Assembly (NCBI RefSeq): GCF_002902985.1
Contig: NZ_CP026167.1
Span: forward strand, 3,844,001-3,908,000
Reading direction: 5' to 3'
Origin: Leclercia sp. LSNIH1
Lineage (GTDB): Bacteria; Pseudomonadota; Gammaproteobacteria; Enterobacterales; Enterobacteriaceae
Length of the DNA stretch: 64,000 nucleotides
Within the stretch, counting starts at the first letter, position 1. Every line of letters starts with the position of its first letter. The position numbers and the translations under genes were made by a program. Shown one piece after another: positions 10,056 through 19,659 of this stretch. The notes under the pieces were generated by a model. The model was not told the origin of the DNA. It saw only the letters and a program-made list of their open reading frames with translations, and ran no database searches.

Positions 10056-11657
10056 TCAGGTTCCGACTGGTACGGCCTGCGACCGCCCGACTTCTGTAAC
10101 TGTTTCAACACGTTCATTCACATTAAATACTGCCACCAGCGAGGTAAGGTGATCCGCCTGGCCGGCTAACTGATCGGTGGCTGCCGCGGCCTCTTCCACC
10201 AGCGCGGCGTTCTGCTGAGTCACCTGATCCATCTGACTTACCGCCTGCGCCACCTGCTCAATACCGCGGCGCTGTTCATCGGATGCGGAGGCGATTTCGC
10301 CCATAATGTCGTTAACCCGGGTGACCGAGCTGACGATCTCGGTCATGGTTTTCGCCGCCGTATCCACCAGCGCCGAACCCTGCTGAACGCGGGACACCGA
10401 CTCTTCAATCAGCACCTTAATCTCTTTCGCCGCGTTGGCGCTGCGGCTCGCCAGGTTACGGACCTCGCCGGCCACCACCGCAAAGCCACGCCCTTGCTCA
10501 CCCGCGCGGGCGGCTTCGACCGCGGCGTTCAGCGCCAGAATATTGGTCTGGAACGCGATGCCATCGATCACGCTGATGATGTCGCCAATCTTTTGCGAAC
10601 TGGCGGCGATCTCATTCATGGTGTTCGCCACGTGGGATGCCTGATCGCCCCCCTTCTTCGCCGTCTGCGCCGCGCTCTTTGCCAGACCAGAGGCCTGGCG
10701 GGCGTTGTCGGCGTTCTGCCCGACGGTGGCGGTTAACTGCTCCATGCTGGCTGCCGTTTGCGCCAGCGATGCCGCCTGCTGCTCGGTGCGCGAAGAGAGA
10801 TCGTTATTGCCCTCGGCAATTTCGGCGATCCCGGTGTGCATGGCGTAACTGCCCTGACGCACCTCCGATACCGTTTCACGCAGCGAGCCCTGCATCGCCT
10901 TCAGGCTGGCGAAAATGGCAGAAATTTCATTTTTGCCGTATACCGCCACCGGCCGCGCCAGATCGCCTTTGGCAATGCTGTCGAAATGGCTGCTGATAAT
11001 TGCCAGCGGCTGGACAATCATCTTGCGCGACCAGAACAGCGCGGCGCTGGTCAGCAACACCGCCAGCACAATCATGGTGGCGAAAATCACGCCGGACATG
11101 TGGTAGCTGTTGCGGCTGTCATTCCCCGCCGCCTGCACAAAGTTATTGATCTCCTGCTGCCAGGCGTCGGTGCTGGCGTCAAATGCCGCCTGCGATTCCT
11201 GCACTGGTGCGGTCAGAAAATCTGACAGCTGGTTGTTCTCAAGCCACGTCGCCTGATGCTCCAGATCGCCATACCACTGGCTGAACGCACCCTGCATCGC
11301 TTTTTTCAGCTCTGCGTCCTTGGCGCTAATCGCCGCCTGGCCGCTAAAGGTTTTGAACAGGCCATCAGCCTGCTTCAGGCTACCGCGTGCGGTCACCATC
11401 AGCGCCTTAATGTCATCGGGCGGATAGCTCAGGGCGGTTAAGGTGCCCGCTTTATTCAGCGCCGTGCTGGCCTGCAACAAGACTGCCCGACTCTGGGTAA
11501 GCAGCTCACGCTGCTGATTACTGCCCTGCATCTCCTGTAAATTTTGATAACCATCGCGAAAAGCCCAAAATGACAAGCCGTTACTGCCAACCTGCAACAC
11601 CCCACAGAGAATCAAAATCAAAAACAGGGTGGTCGAGATACGAATACGATTTAACAT
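10056..11657 (-). CDS. tap: Methyl-accepting chemotaxis protein Tap (dipeptide receptor)
   Basis: Transmembrane receptor of 533 residues: helix 1 (about 7-30), periplasmic four-helix domain (about 31-185), helix 2 (about 190-212), HAMP, and a cytoplasmic hairpin with the invariant tip [20 protein letters not shown]. The N-terminus [19 protein letters not shown] and the periplasmic stretch [20 protein letters not shown] match E. coli Tap. It works with the periplasmic dipeptide-binding protein. It ends VPVGT with no NWETF tail, typical of a low-abundance receptor that depends on Tar or Tsr for efficient methylation. Starting at the fifth codon of the open frame matches family length. Confidence 0.93.
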   Translation of the reverse strand: MLNRIRISTTLFLILILCGVLQVGSNGLSFWAFRDGYQNLQEMQGSNQQRELLTQSRAVLLQASTALNKAGTLTALSYPPDDIKALMVTARGSLKQADGLFKTFSGQAAISAKDAELKKAMQGAFSQWYGDLEHQATWLENNQLSDFLTAPVQESQAAFDASTDAWQQEINNFVQAAGNDSRNSYHMSGVIFATMIVLAVLLTSAALFWSRKMIVQPLAIISSHFDSIAKGDLARPVAVYGKNEISAIFASLKAMQGSLRETVSEVRQGSYAMHTGIAEIAEGNNDLSSRTEQQAASLAQTAASMEQLTATVGQNADNARQASGLAKSAAQTAKKGGDQASHVANTMNEIAASSQKIGDIISVIDGIAFQTNILALNAAVEAARAGEQGRGFAVVAGEVRNLASRSANAAKEIKVLIEESVSRVQQGSALVDTAAKTMTEIVSSVTRVNDIMGEIASASDEQRRGIEQVAQAVSQMDQVTQQNAALVEEAAAATDQLAGQADHLTSLVAVFNVNERVETVTEVGRSQAVPVGT

Positions 11658-11701
11658 CCACGCTCCCATTTAGCGGCCAGCAGCCGCGATTTAACGTACA
11701 A

Positions 11702-13357
11702 TCAAAATGTTTCCCAATTCTCATCTTTCCCGGTTGCCACTGCGCGTACGTAAGCCGGTGCGTTAACCGGCGCGGCCGGTTGCGGGCTGACGCGCGATGA
11801 AACCGTGCTTGCAGGTCCAGAGTTAAGACGAAACGCCGAGACGGCCATCTTCAGACGGCTCGCCTGCTCTTCCAGTTGCGCCGCAGCGGCTGCGGACTCC
11901 TGAACCAGCGAGGCGTTTTGTTGTGTGACGCGATCCATTTCCGATACCGCCAGGGCCACCTGGTCGATACCACGGCTCTGCTCATCGGAAGCGGAGGCAA
12001 TTTCCCCCATAATGTCCGTGACGCGGGTAACGGCATTCACGATGTCATTCATGGTTTCGCCCGCGCTCTCCACCAGCACTGAGCCGGTGTCGACGCGCGC
12101 GACAGAGTCTTCAATCAGAGCTTTGATCTCTTTCGCCGCGTTGGCGCTGCGGCTGGCAAGGTTACGCACTTCACCGGCGACCACCGCAAAGCCGCGCCCC
12201 TGCTCACCGGCACGCGCCGCTTCTACCGCGGCGTTCAGCGCCAGGATATTGGTCTGGAAGGCGATACCGTCGATCACGCTGATAATGTCGGCGATCTTCT
12301 TCGAGCTCCCGGCGATGTCGTGCATGGTTTTCACCACGCCATCCACCACCTTGCCGCCGCGCTGTGCGGTTTCAGAGGCGCTGTTCGCCAGCTGTGAGGC
12401 CTGGCGGGCGTTATCCGCATTCTGTTTCACGGTGGCGGTGAGCTGCTCCATGCTGGCCGCGGTCTCTTCCAGCGCCGACGCCTGTTGCTCGGTACGGGAG
12501 GAGAGGTCGTTGTTACCCATTGCGATTTCGCTGGTGCCGGTGTAGATGGCCTCCGAGCCCTGACGCACGTTCGCCACCGTCTCGCTCAGCGAGCGCTGCA
12601 TGTGGTCAACGCTGATGGCCAGCTGGGTGATTTCGCTGCGCCCGGTGATGGTCAGGGACTGGGTCAGATCGCCGCTGGCAATGTGACGGATATGGTCGAT
12701 GACACGGTTTAACGGGTTAAGCAGGGTATGGCGAATGCCGTACCAGACCCCCACCAGTACGATCGCCAGCGCCAGGGCCAGGATCCCCATCTGCCATTTG
12801 GCGAAGGTGTAATCCTTCACGCTGGCATTAAACGCCGCCTGGTTACGCGCGTCGGACGCGGAAACGTAATCCCGCAGAGCGGTCCCCAGCGCGTTCTGTT
12901 TTGACTGGGTTGCCTGGGCGAAATAGGCCTCCATGTTGCCGTTATCAAGGAACTGGATCAGTTCAGTGAGCGCCGCTGCATAGTCCCGGTATGCCTCATT
13001 GATGGTCTGGCTCACCTGCTCCATCGAAGGCTGTGGAGGGATGGCGCTGTAAGCTTTGAAGTGTTTATCCGCTTCCGCCAGCGTAGTGCGGGCGCTGTTC
13101 ATCAGTTCCGTTTGCGGCTTAGCGGGATCGGTCACCATACGTGCGGAGGCGCGGCTCAGGTTGATGCGCGTTTGCAGCAGGTAATCCCAGGTGGAGGTGA
13201 TTTCACTTTGTTGAACCCGGAACGCGTTAGAAACCGCGAAACTGTCCTGGTTGGCTTTAATGGAAGAGAAAAAGAGACTGCCGGAAACGAGCTGCAGCAG
13301 AGCGAAGACAGCCAGCACCAACATCAGCATTGTCACAACGCGCATACGGTTCAACAT
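11702..13357 (-). CDS. tar: Methyl-accepting chemotaxis protein Tar (aspartate receptor)
   Basis: High-abundance receptor of 551 residues with the standard layout: helix 1, periplasmic ligand domain, helix 2 near 190-212, HAMP, signalling hairpin. The ligand arginines are retained in [12 protein letters not shown] (equivalents of Arg64, Arg69 and Arg73), supporting aspartate sensing. The C-terminus is NWETF, the CheR/CheB docking pentapeptide. It begins [11 protein letters not shown], downstream of a consensus sigma-28 promoter (13389-13415). In E. coli tar directly follows cheW; here a pilus operon separates them. Tap follows after 44 bp. Confidence 0.95.
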   Translation of the reverse strand: MLNRMRVVTMLMLVLAVFALLQLVSGSLFFSSIKANQDSFAVSNAFRVQQSEITSTWDYLLQTRINLSRASARMVTDPAKPQTELMNSARTTLAEADKHFKAYSAIPPQPSMEQVSQTINEAYRDYAAALTELIQFLDNGNMEAYFAQATQSKQNALGTALRDYVSASDARNQAAFNASVKDYTFAKWQMGILALALAIVLVGVWYGIRHTLLNPLNRVIDHIRHIASGDLTQSLTITGRSEITQLAISVDHMQRSLSETVANVRQGSEAIYTGTSEIAMGNNDLSSRTEQQASALEETAASMEQLTATVKQNADNARQASQLANSASETAQRGGKVVDGVVKTMHDIAGSSKKIADIISVIDGIAFQTNILALNAAVEAARAGEQGRGFAVVAGEVRNLASRSANAAKEIKALIEDSVARVDTGSVLVESAGETMNDIVNAVTRVTDIMGEIASASDEQSRGIDQVALAVSEMDRVTQQNASLVQESAAAAAQLEEQASRLKMAVSAFRLNSGPASTVSSRVSPQPAAPVNAPAYVRAVATGKDENWETF

Positions 13358-13388
13358 ACAACACCTTCTCATTGTTTTGTTCTCGGTG

Positions 13389-13415
13389 TTATCGGCACAA
13401 CTGAGAGGAACTTTA
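13389..13415 (-). promoter_or_regulatory. Sigma-28 (FliA) promoter of tar
   Basis: On the minus strand TAAA, 15 bases, then GCCGATAA: a perfect match to the sigma-28 consensus spacing and -10. The -10 end lies about 30 bp upstream of the tar start. It makes tar-tap-cheRBYZ independent of motA transcription, so the pilus operon upstream need not be polar on chemotaxis. Confidence 0.9.
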
Positions 13416-13440
13416 CATTTGCGAAAGGGAAAAGCGCGGT

Positions 13441-14403
13441 TCAGAACGCGACGTCTACCACGAGGGTATCGCTGTAGTTGCCGGCAGGGGGCGTGGTCTG
13501 GTTGGGGAGGATGCGGGCAGTGTAGTTATAGGTGCGCAGCAGGCCGTCGGTACTCACCTGGGATGAGGCTCCGCTCGACCAGCGCTCGGTGCCGCTTACG
13601 CCCCAGCGGTTGGCGGTGGCCTCTTTATAGATCTCATAGCTCATGCGGTTGTTGCCGCTGGCCATGCGCCGGACATTATTCAGGGCGTTGAGGCCGTTAT
13701 TGATGCCGATGGTATAGGCGCTGCCCTTGGTGCAGGTGACGGCGATGGACTGGGAGATGGTAGGGAAATTCTGTACCAGCGGCGCGCTGTTAAAGTTGAT
13801 GTTCGGAGTGGTCATGGCGCTGCAATCATTGGTGACGTTCATATTGAGGGTGATGCTGGTCACCGCCGTACCGGTCTGGGGGGTCAGGCAGAGCCCCACG
13901 GCCCCTACCTGGCAGACGTTGTAATTAACGCTGAAGTTAAGCGTCACCTGATAGGGCCCGGCGCTGACGTTCTGCCCGGCGACGGTGCGGAAATAGAGCG
14001 GAATATTGTACTGCCTGGAACCCAGCAGCCCCAGCAGCGTGCTACCGCTCCAGGTGTAGGAGCGGGCGATCTGCACTTCGCTGGTGCCGGTGCAGCCCGA
14101 CGCACCGCACAGTCGGGTGGGAATAACATCGGTGATGGTGGCGTTATCGGTGCGTTTCAGGGTGGCGCGGCTGGCGGCGCTGACGGTGGCGCCGGTGTAG
14201 TTGAGGGTAATGGAGTCGTTGGTCAGCAGGTTTAGCACCGCATCGCAGCTTACCACCAGGGTGCCGGTGGTCTGTACCTCGTTGCCCCCACTCAGGGCGA
14301 AAGAGGTCACGCTGCCAAAGCTGGCGTTGACGGTACTGACGGTACAGGCCCCCCAGCCGGTACCGGAGACCAACAGCAGCAGTAACAGCAGCAGGCGCCT
14401 CAT
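13441..14403 (-). CDS. Csu-type pilus tip adhesin, two spore coat U domains
   Basis: Secreted protein of 320 residues: signal peptide ([18 protein letters not shown], 1-18) then two tandem spore coat U (SCPU)-like domains, about 19-155 and 165-320. The second ends [15 protein letters not shown], the donor-strand-type C-terminus also seen in the pilins upstream. The two-domain size matches CsuE-type tip subunits, in which the N-terminal domain binds surfaces and the C-terminal domain is a pilin. Its start overlaps the usher stop by 4 bp, and it is the last gene of the operon, about 25 bp before the tar promoter. No terminator was seen between them. Confidence 0.85.
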   Translation of the reverse strand: MRRLLLLLLLLVSGTGWGACTVSTVNASFGSVTSFALSGGNEVQTTGTLVVSCDAVLNLLTNDSITLNYTGATVSAASRATLKRTDNATITDVIPTRLCGASGCTGTSEVQIARSYTWSGSTLLGLLGSRQYNIPLYFRTVAGQNVSAGPYQVTLNFSVNYNVCQVGAVGLCLTPQTGTAVTSITLNMNVTNDCSAMTTPNINFNSAPLVQNFPTISQSIAVTCTKGSAYTIGINNGLNALNNVRRMASGNNRMSYEIYKEATANRWGVSGTERWSSGASSQVSTDGLLRTYNYTARILPNQTTPPAGNYSDTLVVDVAF

Positions 14404-16781
14404 GGTGCCAGCCTGCAGGTCAGCGGGCCGTAAGTTTGCAGCTTATGGTCCGGGTTAGGGGCAAGGGTCAGGGTCACCTGGCAATATTTGCCCTCCGGGG
14501 TGCGCACCTCCAGTGGGTTAACGTCATTCAGGTTCTCCAGCCAGGCGATGCCATCATAGCCCACGGTGGCCGGGGCGCGTGAGGCGCGTCGCACCTGGCT
14601 GCCGAGCGGAATATCCTGGCCCTCGCCGTCGTGCAGGATCACGCTGGCCACCCGCTCCTCCTCCATCGGGAAATCCACCAGATACCCGCTGTTGCGGCGC
14701 AGCGCCACCCGCCGCTCGGTCTCTTTTAGCCGGGTATCGGCGGGCAGGTTCAGGGTGTTGATGCTGTAGCTCGCCGGATAGTAGGCGGATACGCCGCTCA
14801 CCAGCAGGTAGCCATTTTGGTTGGTTTTTCCCACCGGCTGGTTTTCGTAGCTTACCGGCACGTCGGGCTTGCCGTCGGTGCTGATGACCACGAAGGCGTC
14901 GTTGATCTTATTGGCGGCAAAGAGTTCGCCGTCCATCAGCACCAGCGAGCCCAGCGCCTCGCCCCACCAGGTCATCATGTCGCGCTCGCCGTAGGTGCCG
15001 CCCTGCACTTCAATATTGTTGTTACGCCAGCCCAGCGAGGCCTGCTGGTAGCTGCGGGATCGGGACTGGTTCGCCAGGGCCATGTTCCAGCTAAAGCCGC
15101 CGTCGGTGGGCATGGCGTGGTTGTAGTTAATGCGCTGGGTGCTGCCCGCGTCCGGGGTGTTTTCCAGGGTGACGGCGGCGCTGTCGCGTTCGCCGAGCGG
15201 AATTTGCAGCGACAGGGCGACCGTCCAGTCGCCCCGCTGCTGGTCCCGGCTGGCGGCAAGATAGATACTGCTGCTGCGCCACAGGTTGCGGCTCCAGGAG
15301 AGGTTGAGCAGCTCGGTTTTCTCGCTGTCGAAACTCTCCACCCCAATCCAGGCGGCGCCGATATTGCCATAATCACCCAGATTAAGGCTCAGGGAGTACT
15401 GGTCCGTATTGCGGCTAAGGCTGGCGATGGGCTGGTTGAATTCGTCGTATACCGTCGGCTGGTCGTAGAGGGCCAGGTTGCCAAAGCCGCGATCCCGGCG
15501 GCTGTGCTGGGTAGCGATGCTGAATTCGCTGGTGCTGTACTGGTAGCCCCAGTTAACCTGCCCCCCCTCTTCACCATACATCCGGCTGCGGGTATATGCG
15601 GTATTGACCACGCCGAAACGCCCCATTTTTACCACCGTGCCCACACCGCCCAGCGCCAGCTCTTCGGCCCCTTCGCCATGTCCTTCGAGGGTCAGCCAGT
15701 CGGTCAGCCCATAGCGGTAAGAGCCGCTCCCCGCCGCCGGGCCGTAATCAAAGCTTTCAATACCGTAGTTGCGGCGCAGGCTGCCGAGGGTCACCGCCCC
15801 GTCGCTCAGCCCCGCCTTCAGCAGTTCGCTGGTGACGTAAAACGGCAGCGTGGTGCTCACCTGGCGGCCCAACGCATCGGTGGTGACCAGCACCGCATCT
15901 CCGGCGCCGTTGATATAGGGCAGATTGGTGAGGGTGAACGGCCCCGGCTGCAGGCGGGTGGAGCCGGCGCGATAGCCGTTAACGAACAGGTCTACCGAGG
16001 TGGGCACCGCCGCTTCCCCGGAGAACTCCGGCAGCGGCCAGGTGACCAGATCCGGGCGGAGGGAAAAGTCGCGGCCATAGCTGATGCCCCCCATGCGCAC
16101 GCTGCTGCTCCAGCTGACGGCATCGCTGATGACATCCCCGGCGGTCCAGGTGGTGGCATTATCTTCATTGGTGACCAGCAGCGTGGTGTCGTAACGCACG
16201 TATCCCTCCTGCATGCCGCCGCCGGAGAAGTTTTTGCGCACAAAGCCGGTGGAGGAGAGAGAACCCCGCTCGTCAAAGTAGCGGAACTCATGCCAGAGCG
16301 AGGCTTGCCCGCCCGCATGATCGGTCTTGCTGGTATAGAAGTCATAGTTGAGCAGCGCCCCTCTGCCGTAGTGGGGAGTGCTCTGGGTCAGCTCGCCGCC
16401 AAAAGGGGTGACCCGGGCGGAGATCCACTCCCGGGGCACGCTCAACAGCAGGCGCTGCCCGGCGCTGTCATACTCGCTGCGCACGCCGGCGAGGGTCGTC
16501 AGATTGACCTCCCCCGGCGGGACATTTTCCGGCGGCAGGCCTGCGCGCAGCAGGTCAGCGCTGGAGACCAGATAATCGCCGTTGCGCCGGGTGACAGGCA
16601 CCACCAGCCCGGTATCGTAGTGGTTGACGATCAGCGCCAGCTGAAAGACCGCTTCGTCGTTCAGGGACTGGGGCGCGGGCGGCGGCGGTAGCGCATCGTC
16701 GCCGGTGTTGGCCCAGCCTGCCGTGGAGACGCAAAGCAGGATCATCATCGTGGGTTTCAGTTGACGGGGGCCGACTGCCAT
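14400..16781 (-). CDS. Csu-type fimbrial outer-membrane usher
   Basis: Outer-membrane assembly channel of 793 residues with a signal peptide (ends about STAGWA, residue 24). An N-terminal chaperone-binding domain is followed by a long beta-strand-rich barrel containing the plug segment (DLFVNGYRAGSTRLQPGPFTL), and by C-terminal domains ending in CQVTLTLAP...[10 protein letters not shown]. It resembles CsuD and FimD/PapC relatives of the archaic chaperone-usher class. The ATG at 16781 is preferred because AGGGA precedes it; this overlaps the chaperone gene by 25 bp. Alternative starts 11-12 codons downstream lack a ribosome-binding site. The frame is intact. Confidence 0.9.
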   Translation of the reverse strand: MAVGPRQLKPTMMILLCVSTAGWANTGDDALPPPPAPQSLNDEAVFQLALIVNHYDTGLVVPVTRRNGDYLVSSADLLRAGLPPENVPPGEVNLTTLAGVRSEYDSAGQRLLLSVPREWISARVTPFGGELTQSTPHYGRGALLNYDFYTSKTDHAGGQASLWHEFRYFDERGSLSSTGFVRKNFSGGGMQEGYVRYDTTLLVTNEDNATTWTAGDVISDAVSWSSSVRMGGISYGRDFSLRPDLVTWPLPEFSGEAAVPTSVDLFVNGYRAGSTRLQPGPFTLTNLPYINGAGDAVLVTTDALGRQVSTTLPFYVTSELLKAGLSDGAVTLGSLRRNYGIESFDYGPAAGSGSYRYGLTDWLTLEGHGEGAEELALGGVGTVVKMGRFGVVNTAYTRSRMYGEEGGQVNWGYQYSTSEFSIATQHSRRDRGFGNLALYDQPTVYDEFNQPIASLSRNTDQYSLSLNLGDYGNIGAAWIGVESFDSEKTELLNLSWSRNLWRSSSIYLAASRDQQRGDWTVALSLQIPLGERDSAAVTLENTPDAGSTQRINYNHAMPTDGGFSWNMALANQSRSRSYQQASLGWRNNNIEVQGGTYGERDMMTWWGEALGSLVLMDGELFAANKINDAFVVISTDGKPDVPVSYENQPVGKTNQNGYLLVSGVSAYYPASYSINTLNLPADTRLKETERRVALRRNSGYLVDFPMEEERVASVILHDGEGQDIPLGSQVRRASRAPATVGYDGIAWLENLNDVNPLEVRTPEGKYCQVTLTLAPNPDHKLQTYGPLTCRLAP

Positions 16782-17512
16782 TCGGTATCCCTGGCATTAA
16801 TTTGCGCACTCATCTGGCCCGGCTGGGTGATGCCTGAGGGGAGAGGCCAGCTGCGTTCACTGCCCGGCAGAACATACCCCAGCAGACCGTCCGCCATGGT
16901 CCTTTTCTGTCCGCCCTGAGTCAGGGAGACCTGACTGAGCCGAACGTGGACATCACCCCGGTTACGTACCTGCAGCGCGGGCTGGCCGTTTTCGCGGATA
17001 ACCCGCCAGCTCAGGTTGCGCGGCTCGGCAAGGGCATGATGTTCCCCCTCTTTGATGGTTTCGATCCCCTGGCCGTAAACAAACAGCGGAATGGAGTAGC
17101 GCATCTGCAGCTTAAGGCCGATCTGCGGCGTGGCGTTGTCCTGAGGCTGGGGAATTTCGTCGACGATGATGCGGTAGGCCTGCTCAATCCCCATCGGCAC
17201 CCCGCCCTGTTTAATCAGGCGAATAAGCTGCTTGCTGCCTTTGGCAATAGTGACAATCGGCGGGCTGGCTACCACCTCCTGCTGGGCGGTGTAGCGTTCA
17301 AGGCCGCTCTCCTGGCGCCAGCGCACAATGCGCACCTGCATGGTGGTGGCGCTGTTGCCCTGGTTCTGCACCCACAGCTCGGTCGCTTTGGTATCGGCCG
17401 ATAGCCAGGGATCGATGGGCCACAGCAGAATGGATGCCGCGCCTTGGGCGGCGTGCGCCGTTATCCCCAGCGCCACCAGCAGCGCCAGCGGGCCGCTTGC
17501 AAATGCCTTCAT
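16757..17512 (-). CDS. Csu-type periplasmic pilus chaperone
   Basis: PapD-like chaperone of 251 residues with a signal peptide (about 1-24). Residues 28-150 form the first immunoglobulin-like domain (ILLWPIDPWLS, TELWVQNQGN, then IRLIKQGG and EQAYRIIVDEIP, the Arg/Lys cleft and G1 region). The second domain follows (LQVRNRGDVHVRLSQVSL). It would cap SCPU pilins in the periplasm by donor-strand complementation and deliver them to the usher. It lies 16 bp after the second pilin and overlaps the usher. The LRMRYSIPLFV-like segment (LQMRYSIPLFV) is typical of CsuC-type chaperones. Confidence 0.9.
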   Translation of the reverse strand: MKAFASGPLALLVALGITAHAAQGAASILLWPIDPWLSADTKATELWVQNQGNSATTMQVRIVRWRQESGLERYTAQQEVVASPPIVTIAKGSKQLIRLIKQGGVPMGIEQAYRIIVDEIPQPQDNATPQIGLKLQMRYSIPLFVYGQGIETIKEGEHHALAEPRNLSWRVIRENGQPALQVRNRGDVHVRLSQVSLTQGGQKRTMADGLLGYVLPGSERSWPLPSGITQPGQMSAQINARDTEWQSAPVN

Positions 17513-17528
17513 GGTCGTTCTCCCTGTA

Positions 17529-18080
17529 TCACCAGGACAAGGTCACGGTGAGTTGATCTGAATAGTTCCCGGCCGGGCTAAAGCCCGTCAGAAGCGCCAC
17601 GCCAAACAGCGGCAGGGCGATGTTATTGCTATTGGTATAAGTTACGGGTATGGCCTGGTTAACGCCGATTTCGCTGTTTGCCCCCAGCGAACTGCTGCTG
17701 TAGAGCCGGTAGGCGACCCGTTGGGTGCCGCCGGCGCGCTGCATATTGCGCACCGAGGCGTAATACTGTCCGCCATCGATGCTCATGCTCAGCGCCACCC
17801 CCGGCGTGCAGGCGATACTCAGCGAACCATTAGGCACAAAGCTGGTGCTGACCTGACCGCTCTGCACCCCGCTGTAGCTGCCAAAATTGAGCGCCCCCAG
17901 GACTCCGCCGGTGCCGGAAATCACCGAGCAGCCGGGAGTAATGGTGGCATTCACCTGAAACGACTGGCTGGTCACCGCCCGGGCACTGGTCGTCGTCAGC
18001 ATCAGGGCGACCAGGCAAAAAATGGCATGCAGCCTCCCCTCACTCCACGACAGGAGTGATATGGTCATGCGCTTCATCAA
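17529..18080 (-). CDS. Spore coat U domain pilin (minor or second subunit)
   Basis: Pilin of 183 residues with a signal peptide ending near SARA (about residue 35). The SCPU domain has the conserved cysteine pair Cys51 (TPGCSVISGTG) and Cys91 (LSIACTPG), the early NFGSYS motif, and the C-terminal PAGNYSDQLTVTLSW. It is most similar in layout to CsuA/CsuB-type subunits. It follows the first pilin by 8 bp and precedes the chaperone by 16 bp. The exact start is uncertain because Met2 and Met5 are also possible. Whether it is an adaptor or a shaft subunit cannot be told. Confidence 0.82.
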   Translation of the reverse strand: MMKRMTISLLSWSEGRLHAIFCLVALMLTTTSARAVTSQSFQVNATITPGCSVISGTGGVLGALNFGSYSGVQSGQVSTSFVPNGSLSIACTPGVALSMSIDGGQYYASVRNMQRAGGTQRVAYRLYSSSSLGANSEIGVNQAIPVTYTNSNNIALPLFGVALLTGFSPAGNYSDQLTVTLSW

Positions 18081-18088
18081 TCGCGCGG

Positions 18089-18658
18089 CTAGTAAGTGAC
18101 GCTGACGTTTATGGTGTCGGTGTAGGTGCCAGGGACCACGGTGACGCTGTTGCCGCCGCCGGTAATACGGCCATAGAGCGTGTAGCTATTAACCCCGCCT
18201 GCGGTAGAGGCCACCGGGATCGGCGCGTTATTGGCGATCACGTTGTTAAAGCTGCTGTCGCTGAACAGGCTATATGCCACACCCTGAGCGGTATTCGCGG
18301 TGTTGACCAGATAGCGCGCTGGCGTGCCGGGCGTACCCACAACCGTTCCCGGCGCGGTGGAATTGGTATTGCCGGTAATGGCGACCGTGTAGCTGTCGGT
18401 GGTGCACTGGATGGTAAAGGTATTGCCCCCATTGGCTCCGGTGAGCTGGGTGGTGAGCGTGGAGAAGGTTGCCGGATGGGTACCGAAATCGAGGGTACCG
18501 AAGTTAATGCCGTTCTGGTTTGGCGATCCGTTGATCAGGCAGCCGTTGGTCAAGGTCAGGGTTGCGCCGATGGTCCCGCTGCTGGTTACCGCCTGTGCCG
18601 GAACTGCCGCCATCGCCAGGGCCGATCCCGCCAATAACACCAAAATTTTTCTGTTCAT
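18089..18658 (-). CDS. Spore coat U domain major pilin (CsuA/B-like)
   Basis: Pilin of 189 residues with a clear signal peptide (MNRKILVLLAGSALAMAAVPAQA, 1-23). The mature SCPU domain has Cys40 and Cys85 for the disulfide, INFGTLDFGTH, and the closing strand VPGTYTDTINVSVTY. As the first gene of the operon, with a strong GGAGG-type ribosome-binding site (TGGAGGGTGGAAA), it is probably the most abundant shaft subunit. Pili of this archaic class mediate attachment to abiotic surfaces and biofilm formation in Acinetobacter (Csu). The role here is inferred from family. Confidence 0.88.
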   Translation of the reverse strand: MNRKILVLLAGSALAMAAVPAQAVTSSGTIGATLTLTNGCLINGSPNQNGINFGTLDFGTHPATFSTLTTQLTGANGGNTFTIQCTTDSYTVAITGNTNSTAPGTVVGTPGTPARYLVNTANTAQGVAYSLFSDSSFNNVIANNAPIPVASTAGGVNSYTLYGRITGGGNSVTVVPGTYTDTINVSVTY

Positions 18659-19076
18659 TTTCCACCCTCCAGAAAATGTCGCCGTCGTTATCCTCTATTT
18701 TTGATAACGCTCAAATTGTTAGCACCCATTACTATTGTTAATAGGTGGTTAAAATCAATTTAGATTAAGGCACCGCGAACAACCACTTTAGCCAGACGGC
18801 TAAGACAAACGGCGTATTGACAAAAATTATCTTTTAATAACAACAGGATAAATTTTTAAAACACCTGAATATCGAAGCCAGGCGAGATAAAAAATAGGAA
18901 TAATGTGATACAGATCACAATATATCTTCTTGTTTTCATTGGTTATTTTAATAGCGGTTAAATAAGAGTTAAGCCAGAGACACGATTACCTGAATTCGGG
19001 TGATGAATATATTCACAATTTGAATAAATAACGGGCAGAAATAAGAACAGGTCGGTACATAACGGGAGAAATAAAT
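18659..19076. promoter_or_regulatory. Upstream region of the pilus operon
   Basis: A non-coding stretch of about 420 bp, markedly AT-rich compared with the flanking genes, between the pilin start and the cheW terminator. It carries a perfect CRP site (18904-18919). No open frame or RNA gene was recognised. The AT-richness would suit H-NS silencing (inference). Confidence 0.6.
18904..18919. promoter_or_regulatory. Perfect CRP-binding site
   Basis: TGTGATACAGATCACA is an exact TGTGA-N6-TCACA palindrome, about 245 bp upstream of the first pilin gene. It suggests catabolite control of the pilus operon. The distance implies either a long leader or indirect action. Confidence 0.75.
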
Positions 19077-19099
19077 AAGGGGACCAGCATGGTCCCCTT
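19077..19099 (-). terminator. Terminator after cheW
   Basis: A perfect 9-bp stem (AAGGGGACC / GGTCCCCTT) with a 5-base loop, followed on the minus strand by ATTTATTT, lies 36 bp after the cheW stop. It should end the motAB-cheAW transcript before the pilus operon. Confidence 0.85.
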
Positions 19100-19134
19100 G
19101 AAGTGTTGTCCTGGCCGCCGCAGCGGTGATGGCG

Positions 19135-19638
19135 TCAGGCTACGTGGCTTGCCGCCACGTCCAGCAGCGCCATCTCATCACTGTTCAGCAGCTTCTCGAT
19201 ATTCACCAGAATCAGCATACGGTCACCGAGCGCCCCCAGACCGGTCAGGTATTCGGTGGACAGCGTAACCGCGAATTCCGGCGCCGGGCGGATCTGCTCG
19301 GCGGTCAGGGAAAGGACATCGGAAACCCCATCAACCACAATCCCGACCACGCGCTGGCCCAGATTGAGCACGATCACGACCGTATTGTCATCATACTCGA
19401 CATCGCCCTGGCTGAACTTCACGCGCAGGTCGACGATTGGCACGATAACGCCACGCAGGTTGGTCACGCCTTTAATGAAATCTGGCGTGTTGGCGATGCG
19501 GGTCACCTGATCATAGCCACGGATCTCCTGCACCTTCAGAATATCGATACCGTACTCTTCGTCACCTAAGGTGAAAACCAGGAATTCCTGCCCTGATGGC
19601 TCGCCGGCCAGCTTGGTTACATTACTCATACCGGTCAT
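19135..19638 (-). CDS. cheW: Chemotaxis coupling protein CheW
   Basis: Cytoplasmic adaptor of 167 residues, near-identical in recall to E. coli CheW. The double SH3-like fold is marked by [32 protein letters not shown] and [10 protein letters not shown]. It links receptor tips to CheA P5 domains in the hexagonal array. It follows cheA by 21 bp and is followed by a strong terminator rather than by tar, so the usual cheW-tar continuity of E. coli is broken here. Confidence 0.99.
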   Translation of the reverse strand: MTGMSNVTKLAGEPSGQEFLVFTLGDEEYGIDILKVQEIRGYDQVTRIANTPDFIKGVTNLRGVIVPIVDLRVKFSQGDVEYDDNTVVIVLNLGQRVVGIVVDGVSDVLSLTAEQIRPAPEFAVTLSTEYLTGLGALGDRMLILVNIEKLLNSDEMALLDVAASHVA

Positions 19639-19659
19639 TTTTTTACCTTCTTAACTGAA

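Noticed and set aside
14817-16691. 624-codon open frame on the plus strand opposite the usher gene
   Set aside because: It is antisense to an intact, recognisable usher; the Ala/Gly/His/Gln-rich translation is typical of the shadow frame of a GC-rich gene, with no family features.
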